From Mesorhizobium sp. M1C.F.Ca.ET.210.01.1.1 (GTDB lineage Bacteria; Pseudomonadota; Alphaproteobacteria; Rhizobiales; Rhizobiaceae): 64,000 nucleotides of DNA. Shown here one piece after another: positions 16,259-25,033 of the stretch (positions are counted from its first letter, which is position 1; every line of letters starts with the position of its first letter). The stretch is from contig NZ_SRUU01000017.1 in NCBI RefSeq assembly GCF_004791585.1, positions 62,001 to 126,000 on the forward strand, in the 5' to 3' direction. The notes below the pieces were generated by a model. It was not told the origin of the DNA and ran no database searches. It saw nothing but the letters and a program-made list of their open reading frames with translations. The translations under genes and the position numbers were made by a program.

Positions 16259-17239
16259 TCACGCAGCCCGGGGCGAATCCCAGCGCGAGCCACCGAAGGA
16301 GCCGAGCGCCTTGTCGCGAAGCTCCCTGAACTTGGACGAGGCCTCGGCGAGGCGGCGGTCCCATTCCGGATTGGGAGCCTGGCCCTCGATGGCGGCGAAA
16401 TAGACCTGCATCAGCGAAGCGATGGCGAAGGGCTCGATGAAGGCCGCCTTGAAGGCCCAGGCGAAGACGATTGCCAGCACGAAGGCCCAGCCCGCGAGCT
16501 GGCCCGGCATGAACCACAGGATCGCGCCGGCCGGTGCCAGCATCAACAGGAAGATAACGAAGGACACGCCCCACATGATCACCGCCAGCCAGACGGCATT
16601 CTTGACCATGTGCTTGCCGTTCTGCGCGTAGAGCACGACGCCTTGCCGCGCCGTCTCGAAAGGCGAAGAGGAATTGATGCGGATGTTGTAGCCGAGGATG
16701 ATCTCGTCGACATAAGTCAGCGACAGTCGGATGACGGTATTGATGAAGCTCACCAGACCGCTCAGGCCCGGAATGGGCAGGAATGCCGCGATGCCACCGA
16801 TCAGACCGGTGATGGCGCGGATGGCGCCCTTCACCAGCTGGTCGACGACGAAAAGGATGTTGGCCTCGGCGAAGCGCTTGGTCACCACCTCGCGCGCATA
16901 GGTGATCTGGCCCTGGCCGTCGGGAACGTCGCGGCCGTCGATCAGATGGACCATGACGGCGATGTGGCCGGCCTTGAGCACATAGAGGATGTATTCACGG
17001 ATCCAGTAGACGGCGATCGAGACGACGCCGAAGCCGACGACACCGCCCCAAAGCGCGAAAGACGCCGGGCCATCGGGATCGGTGGAAATGTGGCCGACGC
17101 CATAGCCGACACTCGCGCCGGTGCCGGTCGCCACGATATAGGCGACCGTGATGCCGAAATAGACGATCATGCGAAAGACAATGAACGGCCATGTCCGCAT
17201 CATGATGGACACCGACCGGCCGATGCTGAAGTCCCACAT
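16259..17239 (-). CDS. Polytopic membrane protein of unknown function
   Basis: I do not recognise this 326-residue protein. Hydrophobic segments lie near residues 15-37, 60-85, 128-170 and 215-275, giving about five to seven membrane passes. Soluble loops include HLIDGRDVPDGQGQITYAREVV. A C-terminal cytosolic tail reads RRLAEASSKFRELRDK. The opening MWDFSIGRSVSIMMRTWPFIV resembles integral membrane proteins annotated only as hypothetical in rhizobia. It is convergent with bluB (29 bp apart) and appears to be transcribed alone. Confidence 0.7.
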   Translation of the reverse strand: MWDFSIGRSVSIMMRTWPFIVFRMIVYFGITVAYIVATGTGASVGYGVGHISTDPDGPASFALWGGVVGFGVVSIAVYWIREYILYVLKAGHIAVMVHLIDGRDVPDGQGQITYAREVVTKRFAEANILFVVDQLVKGAIRAITGLIGGIAAFLPIPGLSGLVSFINTVIRLSLTYVDEIILGYNIRINSSSPFETARQGVVLYAQNGKHMVKNAVWLAVIMWGVSFVIFLLMLAPAGAILWFMPGQLAGWAFVLAIVFAWAFKAAFIEPFAIASLMQVYFAAIEGQAPNPEWDRRLAEASSKFRELRDKALGSFGGSRWDSPRAA

Positions 17240-17367
17240 GGCCCGACTCTCCCGCCTCAGAGTTGGCCGGAGAGGATGCGCTCGTGCCGGCGATTGTCAA
17301 TCGCGGGGCGGCGGCCCCGCCGCAAAACCGGTGCACAAACTCGGGGACATGCTGCCTGACGGCCTGA

Positions 17368-17961
17368 TCAGGATTGCTTGCGTAGACCTTCCAGGAGCTG
17401 CTTGAACGCCGCTATCGCCTTCTTCGACGTCGCCTCGGGATCCTCGGAATTGGCGATGCGCTGCGCGGCCTGGCTGCTGGCGCCGTTGATCAGCCGCGCG
17501 GCGGTCTCAGGATCGAGATCGGGAACGACGACGCCGTCCCGCTGCAGCGCCGTCAGGTGATCGGTCATCGAAGCCGTGCAGGCGTTGGCGTTTTGCCATT
17601 GCGCCGGGTCGCCGAGCACCGCCGGGCCGTCGCGGAACATGATGCGCTGGATCTCCGGCTCCAGCGCCATCTCGATGTAGGTGGTGCATTCATCGACGAA
17701 GTGCTGCCAGCGCGTCGGCGCCCGCGAGGCCACCTCGTCCACCCGGGCAGCCATCTCGCCGTCGATCTCGGCGATCACCGCCTGCAGCAGCCCCTTCTTG
17801 TCGCCGAAGTGATGGTAGAGCGCGCCACGCGTCAGCCCGGCCGAGGCGGTGAAATCGTCCATCGAGGCCTCGGCATAGCCGATCGTGCCGAAGGCATGGC
17901 GGGCCGCCGCGATCAGCTTGGCGCGCGTCTCGGCGATCATCTCCTTGCGGGGTCTGTGCAT
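17368..17961 (-). CDS. TetR-family transcriptional repressor
   Basis: The 197-residue protein has the TetR helix-turn-helix near residues 10-56 (AARHAFGTIGYAEASMDDFTASAGLTRGALYHHFGDKKGLL) and an all-helical ligand-binding C-terminus. It is divergent from an MFS transporter gene. The 121-bp space between them holds three copies of the 15-bp palindrome CATACG-N3-CGTATG, very probably its own operators. It should repress both itself and the transporter until an unknown ligand binds. The ATG at 17961 was chosen because the HTH then begins at the usual place; the longer frame would run through the operators. Confidence 0.92.
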   Translation of the reverse strand: MHRPRKEMIAETRAKLIAAARHAFGTIGYAEASMDDFTASAGLTRGALYHHFGDKKGLLQAVIAEIDGEMAARVDEVASRAPTRWQHFVDECTTYIEMALEPEIQRIMFRDGPAVLGDPAQWQNANACTASMTDHLTALQRDGVVVPDLDPETAARLINGASSQAAQRIANSEDPEATSKKAIAAFKQLLEGLRKQS

Positions 17962-17979
17962 GGCTTCTGGCCCTATTAA

Positions 17980-18046
17980 CATACGCCTCGTATGCCAATT
18001 GACATACGAGGCGTATGAACTATCTGACACTCATACGCTGCGTATG
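17980..18046. promoter_or_regulatory. Three TetR operator-like palindromes
   Basis: CATACG-N3-CGTATG occurs at 17980-17994 (centre CCT), 18003-18017 (centre AGG) and 18032-18046 (centre CTG). The first two are exact reverse complements of each other, with centres 23 bp apart. The third is 29 bp further on and nearer the MFS gene. Their place between the divergent tetR-like and MFS genes makes them likely binding sites for the repressor. Confidence 0.85.
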
Positions 18047-18082
18047 TAATTGCGGCATCTTCCCTTGTCGAGGAGCAGGACC

Positions 18083-19303
18083 ATGCGAAACCCCTATTCG
18101 GACATCTTTCGGGCTCCCGGCACGAAAGGCTTTGCCGCGGCGGCCTTCGTCGCTCGGCTGCCGATCGCCATGGCGCCGATCGGCATGGTGGCGATGCTGT
18201 CGCAGACGCATGGCGAATACTGGCTGGCCGGCGCCGTCTCGGCCACCTACGCGCTGGTCAACGCCGTCCTGTCGCCGCAGGTCTCGCGGCTGGTGGACCG
18301 GCTCGGCCAGAGCCGGGTTGCCGTGCCCACAACCCTCGTGTCGGTGCTTTCCTTCGCGACCCTCATCGCCGCGGCCAACCAGCACTGGCCGTTATGGACC
18401 TTGTTCCTGTCCGCGCTGCTTGCCGCCGCCATGCCCAGCATCCCGGCGCTGGTCAGGGCGCGCTGGACCGAGATCTTTCGCAATCGCCCCGAGCTCAACA
18501 CCGCCTTCGCCTTCGAATCGGCGGCGGACGAACTGGTCTATGTCGCCGGCGCCTCGCTGTCGGTGGGCCTGAGCGCAGCGCTGTTCCCGGAGGCGGGCAT
18601 GCTGGTGAGCACATTGCTGCTCGCCTTCGGCTCGGCGGCGTTCCTGCTGCAGCGCTCGACTGAGCCGCCGGTGCGTCCGGCGGAACACGGCGCGGCCGGT
18701 TCAGCGATCCGGCTGCGCCCGGTGCAGATCATCACCTTCGCCCTGATCTTCGTCGGCGCGACCTTCGCCACCACCGAAGTCACGACGGTTGCGATCACCA
18801 AAGGGCTCGGCCAGCCTGAAGCGGCGAGCCTCGTCATCGGTGTCTATGCGCTCGGATCCTTCGTGCTCGGCATTATCGTCGGCGCGCTCAATCTGAAGGC
18901 GCCGCTGCAGCGGCAACTCGCGATAGCCGTGGCAGTGATTGCGCTGACCACGCTGCCGCTGCTCTTTGCCGATACGCTGCCGACGCTGGCGCTCGCCGTC
19001 TTCGTCAGCGGCGTGGCGATCTCGCCGACCTTCATCACCGCCTTCGGCCTGATCGAACGCCATGTGCCGCCGGCAATGCTGACCGAAGGCGTCACCTGGG
19101 TGACGACCGGGATCGGCATCGGCATGGCACTGGGCTCATTCGCCGCCGGCTGGACGGTCGACACTTTTGGACCGCAGAACGGGTTCTTTGTATCGGTTGC
19201 CGCAGGCGCGGTCGCGCTGGCTGCGGTGCTAGCCGGTCGATGCCGGCTGGCGACAGAGGATTGCGACGTGGATGGGGGCGAAGCGGTGGTTCCGGCGGAG
19301 TAA
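18083..19303 (+). CDS. Major facilitator superfamily transporter
   Basis: A 406-residue, strongly hydrophobic protein with about 12 membrane helices, of the MFS drug/metabolite exporter type. After FVARLPIAMAPIGMVAML comes the conserved loop 2-3 motif (LSPQVSRLVDRLGQSRV, a variant of the G-x-x-x-D-R-x-G-R-R motif). The ATG at 18083 has GGAG eight bases upstream; an upstream TTG frame would begin inside an operator region. Divergence from a TetR repressor suggests inducible efflux of a toxic or signalling compound, which cannot be named. Confidence 0.9.
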   Translation: MRNPYSDIFRAPGTKGFAAAAFVARLPIAMAPIGMVAMLSQTHGEYWLAGAVSATYALVNAVLSPQVSRLVDRLGQSRVAVPTTLVSVLSFATLIAAANQHWPLWTLFLSALLAAAMPSIPALVRARWTEIFRNRPELNTAFAFESAADELVYVAGASLSVGLSAALFPEAGMLVSTLLLAFGSAAFLLQRSTEPPVRPAEHGAAGSAIRLRPVQIITFALIFVGATFATTEVTTVAITKGLGQPEAASLVIGVYALGSFVLGIIVGALNLKAPLQRQLAIAVAVIALTTLPLLFADTLPTLALAVFVSGVAISPTFITAFGLIERHVPPAMLTEGVTWVTTGIGIGMALGSFAAGWTVDTFGPQNGFFVSVAAGAVALAAVLAGRCRLATEDCDVDGGEAVVPAE

Positions 19304-19356
19304 CGGGAAGAGGCATGCAGCCAATCGTTTCCACGCTGGAGATTAACTGAAGCCAG

Positions 19357-20457
19357 CTACAAAATCTCTGTCTTGGCGATGTGGATGCCGAACCCTTCAA
19401 GGCCGACATAGTGGCGCTCGCGCGAGGCGATCAGGTTGATCGAGGAGATGCCGAGATCCTTCAGGATCTGGGCGCCGAGGCCGATCTCGCGCCACTCGCT
19501 CTCGCGCCGGCGGGCTTCCTCGTGATCCTCGCGCTCACCGCTCACGGGCCGCTTGCGCTCCTGGTGGGCGACGCCGACCGAGCCCTCGCGCAGATAGACG
19601 ATGACGCCGCGCCTGCGCTCGCCCATCGCCTTCATGATGCGCTCCAGCCGGTGGCTGGTGCCGAAGACGTCGGTAACGACATCCTCCGAATGCAGGCGCA
19701 CTGGCACGTCCTCGCCGTCGCGGATGTCGCCGAAGACGATCGCGACGTGGTGCATGGAATCCCAGGGCAGCGTGTAGGTGAAGACCTGCGCCTTGCCGCC
19801 GGGGGTATCGATGTCCGAGCAGGCGACGCGCTCGACCAGCGTTTCCTTGCGCTGGCGGTAGGCGATGAGATCGGCGACCGAGACCTGCTTCAGGCCGTGC
19901 TGCTCGGCGAAGGCCTGAACCTCGGGCCCGCGCTTGACCGTGCCGTCGTCATTGACCAGCTCGGAGATGACGCCGACCGGCGGCAGGCCGGCGAGCTTGC
20001 AGAGGTCGACCGCTGCCTCCGTGTGGCCCGAGCGCATCAGGACGCCGCCCTCGCGTGCGATCAGCGGGAAGATATGGCCCGGACGGACGAAGTCGGAGGC
20101 GCCGACATTGCCGTTGGCGAGGTTGCGCACGGTGAGCGTGCGGTCGTCGGCCGAAATGCCGGTCGTTGTGCCGTGCTTGAAGTCGACGCTGACGGTGAAG
20201 GCGGTGGTGTGGGCGGAATCGTTGTCGGCCACCATCGGCGCCAGGTTCAGCCGCCTCGCCTCCTCGCGCGGCATCGGCGTGCAGACAATGCCGGAGGTGT
20301 TGCGGACGATGAAGGCCATCTTTTCGGGCGTGCAGTGCACGGCGGCGACGATCAGGTCGCCCTCGTTCTCGCGTCCGTCATCGTCCATGACGACGACGAT
20401 CTCGCCGCGCTCGAAAGCGCGGATCGCTTCGACGATCTTTTTCTGGTCGTATGGCAT
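19357..20457 (-). CDS. ribB: 3,4-dihydroxy-2-butanone-4-phosphate synthase with degenerate GTP cyclohydrolase II domain
   Basis: The N-terminal half (residues 1-200) is a complete RibB, which converts ribulose-5-phosphate to the four-carbon riboflavin precursor. It has the acidic loop DDDGRENEGD (25-34), RPGHIFPL and GHTEAAVDL. The C-terminal half follows the RibA fold (LRLHSEDVVTDVFGTS is its counterpart of HSECLTGD) but lacks the zinc cysteines: CLTGD became DVVTD and the RCDC motif became HRLER. So this RibBA-like protein should have only RibB activity. GTP cyclohydrolase II must come from another gene, not in this window. Confidence 0.9.
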   Translation of the reverse strand: MPYDQKKIVEAIRAFERGEIVVVMDDDGRENEGDLIVAAVHCTPEKMAFIVRNTSGIVCTPMPREEARRLNLAPMVADNDSAHTTAFTVSVDFKHGTTTGISADDRTLTVRNLANGNVGASDFVRPGHIFPLIAREGGVLMRSGHTEAAVDLCKLAGLPPVGVISELVNDDGTVKRGPEVQAFAEQHGLKQVSVADLIAYRQRKETLVERVACSDIDTPGGKAQVFTYTLPWDSMHHVAIVFGDIRDGEDVPVRLHSEDVVTDVFGTSHRLERIMKAMGERRRGVIVYLREGSVGVAHQERKRPVSGEREDHEEARRRESEWREIGLGAQILKDLGISSINLIASRERHYVGLEGFGIHIAKTEIL

Positions 20458-20480
20458 GGATCGCTCGCTTCGCTCGCAAG

Positions 20481-20567
20481 GGAATAGGAATTAGGCAGTA
20501 GGGAAGGAAAGGGCTGTGTCGGGCTGGCATGCTGCCTACTGCCTAATCCCTACTGCCTACTCCCTTA
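20481..20567. repeat. Intergenic repeat with GGCAGTAGGG units, overlapping the aroC end
   Basis: The left part reads ggaattaggcagtaggg. The right part (20531-20567) carries ctgcctactgcctaatccctactgcctactccc. The two parts are partly inverted relative to each other and built from CAGTAGG/CCTACTG words. The right part includes the aroC stop codon and its last codons. Confidence 0.7.
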
Positions 20568-21658
20568 CCTGTCTGTCCTCTATGCCGCAGATAATGATCC
20601 GCGATCGCGCAGGCAACCATGGCCTCGCCGATCGGCACGGCGCGAATGCCGACGCACGGGTCATGGCGGCCCTTGGTCATGACCTCGACGTCCTTGCCGT
20701 CCTTGTCGATGGACTTGCGCGGCGTCAGGATCGAGGAGGTCGGCTTGACGGCGAAGCGGGCAATGATCGCCTGGCCGGTCGAGATGCCGCCCAGGATACC
20801 GCCGGCATTGTTGGACAAAAACACCGGTTTGCCGTCATTGCCGATGCGCATCTCGTCGGCGTTCTGCTCGCCGGTGATGCGGGCGGCTTCGAAGCCGTTG
20901 CCGATCTCGACGCCCTTGACGGCGTTGATCGACATCAGGCCGGAGGCGATGTCCTGGTCGAGCTTGGCATAGATCGGCGCGCCGAGGCCGGCCGGCACGC
21001 CCTCGGCGACGATCTCGATCACCGCGCCGACGGAGGAGCCGGCCTTGCGGATGCCGTCGAGATAGGCGGCAAAGACGGGGACCGAGGCCGGATCGGGGGT
21101 GAAGAACGGATTTTCGGCATCACCGACGAAATTCCAATTCCAGTTGGCGCGGTCGATCGATTTTTCACCCATCGAGACCAGGGCGCCGCGCACCACCATG
21201 CCGGGCACCACCTTGCGCGCCAGCGCGCCGGCCGCCACCCGCGCGGCCGTCTCGCGCGCCGAGGAGCGGCCGCCGCCGCGATGGTCGCGCAGGCCATATT
21301 TGACCTCATAGGTGTAGTCGGCATGGCCCGGCCGATACTGGCGGGCGATCTCGCCATAATCCTTCGAGCGCTGGTCGACATTCTCGATCAGCATCGAGAT
21401 GGGCGTGCCGGTGGTGATCATCGTCTCGCCGTCCTCGTCGAGGATGAAGCCGGACAGGATCTTCACCTCGTCCGGCTCGCGGCGCTGGGTGACGAAACGG
21501 GACTGGCCGGGGCGGCGCCTGTCGAGCTCGGCCTGGATATCCTCGCGCTTGAAGCGGATGCCGGGCGGGCAGCCGTCGACAACGCAGCCGAGCGCGGCGC
21601 CATGGCTTTCACCCCAGGTGGTGACGCGGAAGAGATGGCCGAAGGTGTTGTGAGACAT
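20543..21658 (-). CDS. aroC: Chorismate synthase
   Basis: AroC converts EPSP to chorismate, the last step of the shikimate pathway, and needs reduced FMN. The 371-residue protein has the N-terminal FRVTTWGESHG signature, DHRGGGRSSARETAARVAAGA in the middle, and GGILGGISTGQ and PRKSIDKDG-like segments toward the end. The ATG at 21658 gives the standard MSHNTFGHLF start; the upstream 15 codons are not conserved in character. The last six codons and the stop lie inside an intergenic repeat. Confidence 0.96.
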   Translation of the reverse strand: MSHNTFGHLFRVTTWGESHGAALGCVVDGCPPGIRFKREDIQAELDRRRPGQSRFVTQRREPDEVKILSGFILDEDGETMITTGTPISMLIENVDQRSKDYGEIARQYRPGHADYTYEVKYGLRDHRGGGRSSARETAARVAAGALARKVVPGMVVRGALVSMGEKSIDRANWNWNFVGDAENPFFTPDPASVPVFAAYLDGIRKAGSSVGAVIEIVAEGVPAGLGAPIYAKLDQDIASGLMSINAVKGVEIGNGFEAARITGEQNADEMRIGNDGKPVFLSNNAGGILGGISTGQAIIARFAVKPTSSILTPRKSIDKDGKDVEVMTKGRHDPCVGIRAVPIGEAMVACAIADHYLRHRGQTGKGVGSRD

Positions 21659-21871
21659 GGAAGAAACGCCCTGCCCGGCGGCGGAGCCGGTTCGCCGGTT
21701 CAAGGGTGCCTTCTATTGGCGTTTTCCACAGCGGTCAAACGGTGATCGGCTGCATCAATCTGTGATCTGGCTGTTTTAGTTTTGACACATTCGCTTGGTT
21801 TCTGCTCTCTTCCCATCCGCCGTTGAGGACCCGCCGCTGACCAGCCGGCGCAATGACCAAAGAGGACGACG

Positions 21872-22132
21872 ATGCGTACCCTGATTGGCGCTGTTTGCGC
21901 CATGCTCATGATTTCCACCGCCGCGTTCGCCGGCCAGACCGAAGGCCTGATCAAGAAGGTCGACAAGGACACGCTGACGCTGACGCTCGACGACGGAAAG
22001 GCCTACAAGCTCAACGCCGAGACGGATCTCGATGCACTGAAGCCCGGCATGGACATCGTCATCGCCTTTGACGTGACCAATGGCGAGAACGTCGTCACCG
22101 ATATGCAGCTGCCGGACAGCGACCAGAATTAA
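21872..22132 (+). CDS. DUF1344-type small exported protein
   Basis: An 86-residue protein with a clear signal peptide (MRTLIGAVCAMLMISTAAFA, cleaved before GQTEG). The short beta-rich mature domain reads IKKVDKDTLTLTLDDGKAYKL and ends ENVVTDMQLPDSD. The pattern matches the DUF1344 family common in rhizobia, whose function is unknown. The GAGGACGACG before the ATG can serve as a ribosome site. A long palindromic repeat follows. Confidence 0.8.
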   Translation: MRTLIGAVCAMLMISTAAFAGQTEGLIKKVDKDTLTLTLDDGKAYKLNAETDLDALKPGMDIVIAFDVTNGENVVTDMQLPDSDQN

Positions 22133-22210
22133 CCCGCGCCACGAGGTCTTGGCCAACGCGGTGCGCCGGTAGAGGGACCACCTTAGGCGTTGGCCGGGAC
22201 GCCGAAAGCT

Positions 22211-22403
22211 TCGTCATTCTAGGGCGAAGCAAGGAGTGGATCGACGCGCGCAGACCCTAGAATCCATGCCGTTGCGTCGGAGCTTTGCAGCGGTGCCGAA
22301 CGACCTCTGTTCTGCACCGCTTTTGCCATTCGGCCTAGGTCATGGCATGGATCCTAGGGTCTCCGCGACGGAGCTTCGCTCCTGCTTCGCCCTAGGATGA
22401 CGA
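22211..22403. repeat. Long palindromic intergenic repeat, family C copy 1
   Basis: The left arm 22211-22270 (tcgtcattctagggcgaagc...) pairs with the right arm 22344-22403 (...gcttcgccctaggatgacga) over about 60 bases with few mismatches. Inside lies a second small stem agcggtgc / gcaccgct. The whole element would fold into a long cruciform or RNA hairpin. A related copy lies near 32896-33075. The 22133-22420 gap holds nothing else. Confidence 0.85.
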
Positions 22404-22419
22404 CGCTGAGGCGCGGCTG

Positions 22420-23007
22420 CTACAGCCACTCCAGGCTCCGGCCCTCCAGCCGAAGCAGGCGATCCTGCGGGATTTCGAGGCCGGCCGCTTCCTGCTTGGA
22501 CAGGCCGGCGACGACGCGGAAGAAGCAGCGCATGACGCCGCCATGGGTGACGCAGACCGTCTGCCGGTCGAGAGCGTCGAGCCACGGCTTCAGCCGCTCG
22601 AGCAGCATCTCATAGCTTTCCGCGCCCTCGCCGGGCGGCAGGAAGTCCCATTTGGTGGCGCGGCGGCCCTTGGTCGAGCCCGGATGCTGGGCCTCGAGCT
22701 CGGCGAAGGTGAAACCCTGCCAGTCGCCGAAACTCAGCTCCACCAGACGCGGATCGGTGCGATAGGCAAGCGGATCGAGCCCCATCGCCGCGCGCATCAG
22801 CTCCATCGTCTCGCGGGTGCGCCGCATCGGGCTGGCGACAAAGTCGAACGAAGCGGGATTTTTGACAAGGCCGGCCAGACGATGGCCGTTGCGGGTCGCC
22901 TGCTCGCGGCCGAGCGCGTTGATGTCGGTGTCAGCCTGGCCCTGCAGCCGACGCTCGGTATTCCACTGCGTCTGGCCATGGCGTGCGATGTAGACGAGCG
23001 GATACAT
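22420..23007 (-). CDS. Histidine phosphatase (phosphoglycerate-mutase-like) family protein
   Basis: The 195-residue protein starts with the phospho-acceptor motif YIARHGQTQWN (His9). It has the second arginine/glutamate region RLVELSFGDWQGF and the second catalytic histidine in VCVTHGG near the end. The family covers cofactor-dependent phosphoglycerate mutases and broad phosphatases such as PhoE and CobC. With 195 residues it is more like the phosphatases. It lies 54 bp downstream of fabI on the same strand, an arrangement that looks like a shared transcript. Confidence 0.88.
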   Translation of the reverse strand: MYPLVYIARHGQTQWNTERRLQGQADTDINALGREQATRNGHRLAGLVKNPASFDFVASPMRRTRETMELMRAAMGLDPLAYRTDPRLVELSFGDWQGFTFAELEAQHPGSTKGRRATKWDFLPPGEGAESYEMLLERLKPWLDALDRQTVCVTHGGVMRCFFRVVAGLSKQEAAGLEIPQDRLLRLEGRSLEWL

Positions 23008-23061
23008 CAGGTCTTCCGGAGGTCGGGCCAGGGCCTGGATGGAAGGTAGGCGGAGAGAGGG

Positions 23062-23880
23062 CTATTCCTTGACGGTCGAGATGTCCGGTGCGTCGACCGC
23101 CTTCATGCCGACGACGTGGTAGCCGGAATCGACGTGATGGACCTCGCCGGTGACGCCGCGCGACAGGTCCGACAGGAAGTAGACGCCGGAATCGCCGACT
23201 TCCTCCTGCGTCACCGTCTGCTTGAGCGGCGCGTTGTACTCGTTCCACTTGAGGATGTAGCGGAAGTCGCCGATGCCGGAGGCGGCCAGCGTCTTGATCG
23301 GGCCGGCCGAGATCGCGTTGACGCGGATCTTCTTGGCGCCGAGGTCGACGGCGAGATAGCGCACGCTGGCTTCGAGCGCCGCCTTGGCCACGCCCATGAC
23401 GTTGTAGTGCGGCATCACCTTCTCGGCGCCGTAGTAGGTCAGTGTCAGCAGCGAGCCGCCCTCGCTCATCAGCGGCTCGGCGCGCTTGGCGATGGTGGTG
23501 AAGGAAAACACCGAGATGTCCATGGTGCGCAGGAAATTATCGCGCGTCGTCTCGACATAACGGCCGGTGAGCTCGTCCTTGTCGGAGAAGGCGATGGCAT
23601 GGACGAGGAAATCCAGCTTGCCCCAGTGCTTGGCGATGTCGGCAAAGACGGCGTCGAGGCTTTCCGGATCGGTGACGTCGCAATGGCCGGCGACATGGGC
23701 GTTGAGCTCAGCCGCCAGCGGCTCGACGCGCTTCTTGAACGCCTCGCCCTGATAGGTCAGCGCGATTTCCGCGCCGTGGTCGACGCAAGCCTTGGCGATG
23801 CCGAAAGCGATCGACCGATTGTTCGCGACGCCGAGGATAAGGCCTCGCTTACCGGCCATAAGGCCCTGTCCACCCGCCAT
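23062..23880 (-). CDS. fabI: Enoyl-[acyl-carrier-protein] reductase (NADH)
   Basis: FabI reduces trans-2-enoyl-ACP in the last step of each fatty-acid elongation cycle. The 272-residue SDR protein carries the FabI-type cofactor site GLILGVANNRSIAFGIA (residues 13-29) and the catalytic Tyr-x6-Lys within YYGAEKVMPHYNVMGVAKAALE. RVNAISAGPIKTLAASGI follows the active site. The ATG at 23880 was chosen; an upstream MCLCDR start adds residues unlike the family. A J-domain gene lies upstream and a histidine phosphatase downstream. Confidence 0.95.
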   Translation of the reverse strand: MAGGQGLMAGKRGLILGVANNRSIAFGIAKACVDHGAEIALTYQGEAFKKRVEPLAAELNAHVAGHCDVTDPESLDAVFADIAKHWGKLDFLVHAIAFSDKDELTGRYVETTRDNFLRTMDISVFSFTTIAKRAEPLMSEGGSLLTLTYYGAEKVMPHYNVMGVAKAALEASVRYLAVDLGAKKIRVNAISAGPIKTLAASGIGDFRYILKWNEYNAPLKQTVTQEEVGDSGVYFLSDLSRGVTGEVHHVDSGYHVVGMKAVDAPDISTVKE

Positions 23881-23985
23881 GTGCGCGTTCTCCGCAAGAA
23901 TGTCAGCTTGTGGAGCCCTATCGCACAGGCACAAAGCCCCTTCAAGCGTCGAAAACAGACTGGCTCGAGGAGAAGATCGCCTCGA

Positions 23986-24915
23986 TCAGCCTTTTCGCTT
24001 GCGCATCAGGGCTTCGAGATCGGCATCTCCGCCCTCCGGCAGCATCAGCCGCACATGGGCGTAGAGGTCGCCGTGGCCACCGGTTTTTTCCGGCAGGCCC
24101 CTGCCCTTCAGCCGCAGCACCTTGTCCGAGCTCGACCATGCCGGAACGTTGACCGCGAGCTTGCCGGTCGGCGTCTCGACGGCCACCTTGGCGCCCAGCA
24201 CCGCGTCGGCCAGGTCGACGGGCAGGTCGACATGCAGGTCGCGGCCCTCGATGCGATAGCGCGGATGGCGGCGGATGTGGATCTTGACCAGCGCGTCGCC
24301 GGGCTGGCCCGGTCCCTGCTCGCCCTGGCCCTTGAGGCGGATGGTCTGGCCGTCCTCGACATAGGCCGGAAGCTTGACCGCCATCTTGCGGCCATCGGGG
24401 AACATCGCCGTCACCTTCTCGGCAGTGGCTGCCTCTTCGACGGTGATGTCGAGCGTGACGTTGAGGTCCGCCGCCTGGGCCGGCTGGCGGCGGTCGCCAC
24501 GGCCCGCGCCGCGCGCGCCCGAGAAGGCATCGCCGAAGATCTGGCTGAAGATATCGCTGTTGCCGTCGAACGGATCGCCGCCCGGGCGACCGGTGCGGAA
24601 TTCGAAATGCGCGCCGCCGGGGCCCTGCTGGCGGCGGAAGCCGGCGAACGGATCGCCACCGCCGGCCGCGCCCTCGAAGCCCTGGAATCTCGGCTTGCCG
24701 TCGGCGTCGATCTCGCCGCGATCGTAAGCGGCGCGCGACTTCTCGTCGCCGACGATCTCGTATGCCTGGTTGGCGGCGGCGAAACGCTCCTTCGCCTTCG
24801 GATCATTCGGATTCTGGTCCGGATGATGCTGCTTGGCGAGCTTGCGGTACGCCGATTTTATTTCCTTGGCCGATGCGTTCTTTGCAACGCCCAGCACCTC
24901 ATAGGGGTCGCGCAT
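23986..24915 (-). CDS. DnaJ/CbpA-type J-domain co-chaperone
   Basis: The 309-residue protein has an N-terminal J domain (residues 1-67) with the Hsp70-activating HPD in KQHHPDQNPND. A Gly/Phe-rich linker follows (GFEGAAGGGDPFAGF), then two C-terminal substrate-binding domains. It lacks the four CxxCxGxG zinc repeats of true DnaJ, so it belongs to the CbpA (class B) type. It should stimulate DnaK ATPase activity. It lies upstream of fabI with a 105-bp gap and is probably expressed independently under stress, which the sequence does not show directly. Confidence 0.92.
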   Translation of the reverse strand: MRDPYEVLGVAKNASAKEIKSAYRKLAKQHHPDQNPNDPKAKERFAAANQAYEIVGDEKSRAAYDRGEIDADGKPRFQGFEGAAGGGDPFAGFRRQQGPGGAHFEFRTGRPGGDPFDGNSDIFSQIFGDAFSGARGAGRGDRRQPAQAADLNVTLDITVEEAATAEKVTAMFPDGRKMAVKLPAYVEDGQTIRLKGQGEQGPGQPGDALVKIHIRRHPRYRIEGRDLHVDLPVDLADAVLGAKVAVETPTGKLAVNVPAWSSSDKVLRLKGRGLPEKTGGHGDLYAHVRLMLPEGGDADLEALMRKRKG

Positions 24916-25033
24916 GATTCCTGCCTGACAAAGAGGATGAGTCCACGGTTGCCCCCTATATGCGCTCGGATAGGAAGAAATTCCAGTGGCGCAAGAGGGA
25001 TCGGCGAGCGAAAATCAGAGCGCCCCGAATTAA

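Noticed and set aside
22211..22403. Possible CRISPR or IS end from the long inverted repeat
   Set aside because: There are two arms only, no direct repeats with spacers, no transposase and no target duplication visible. A related copy at 33 kb shows it is a dispersed palindrome.
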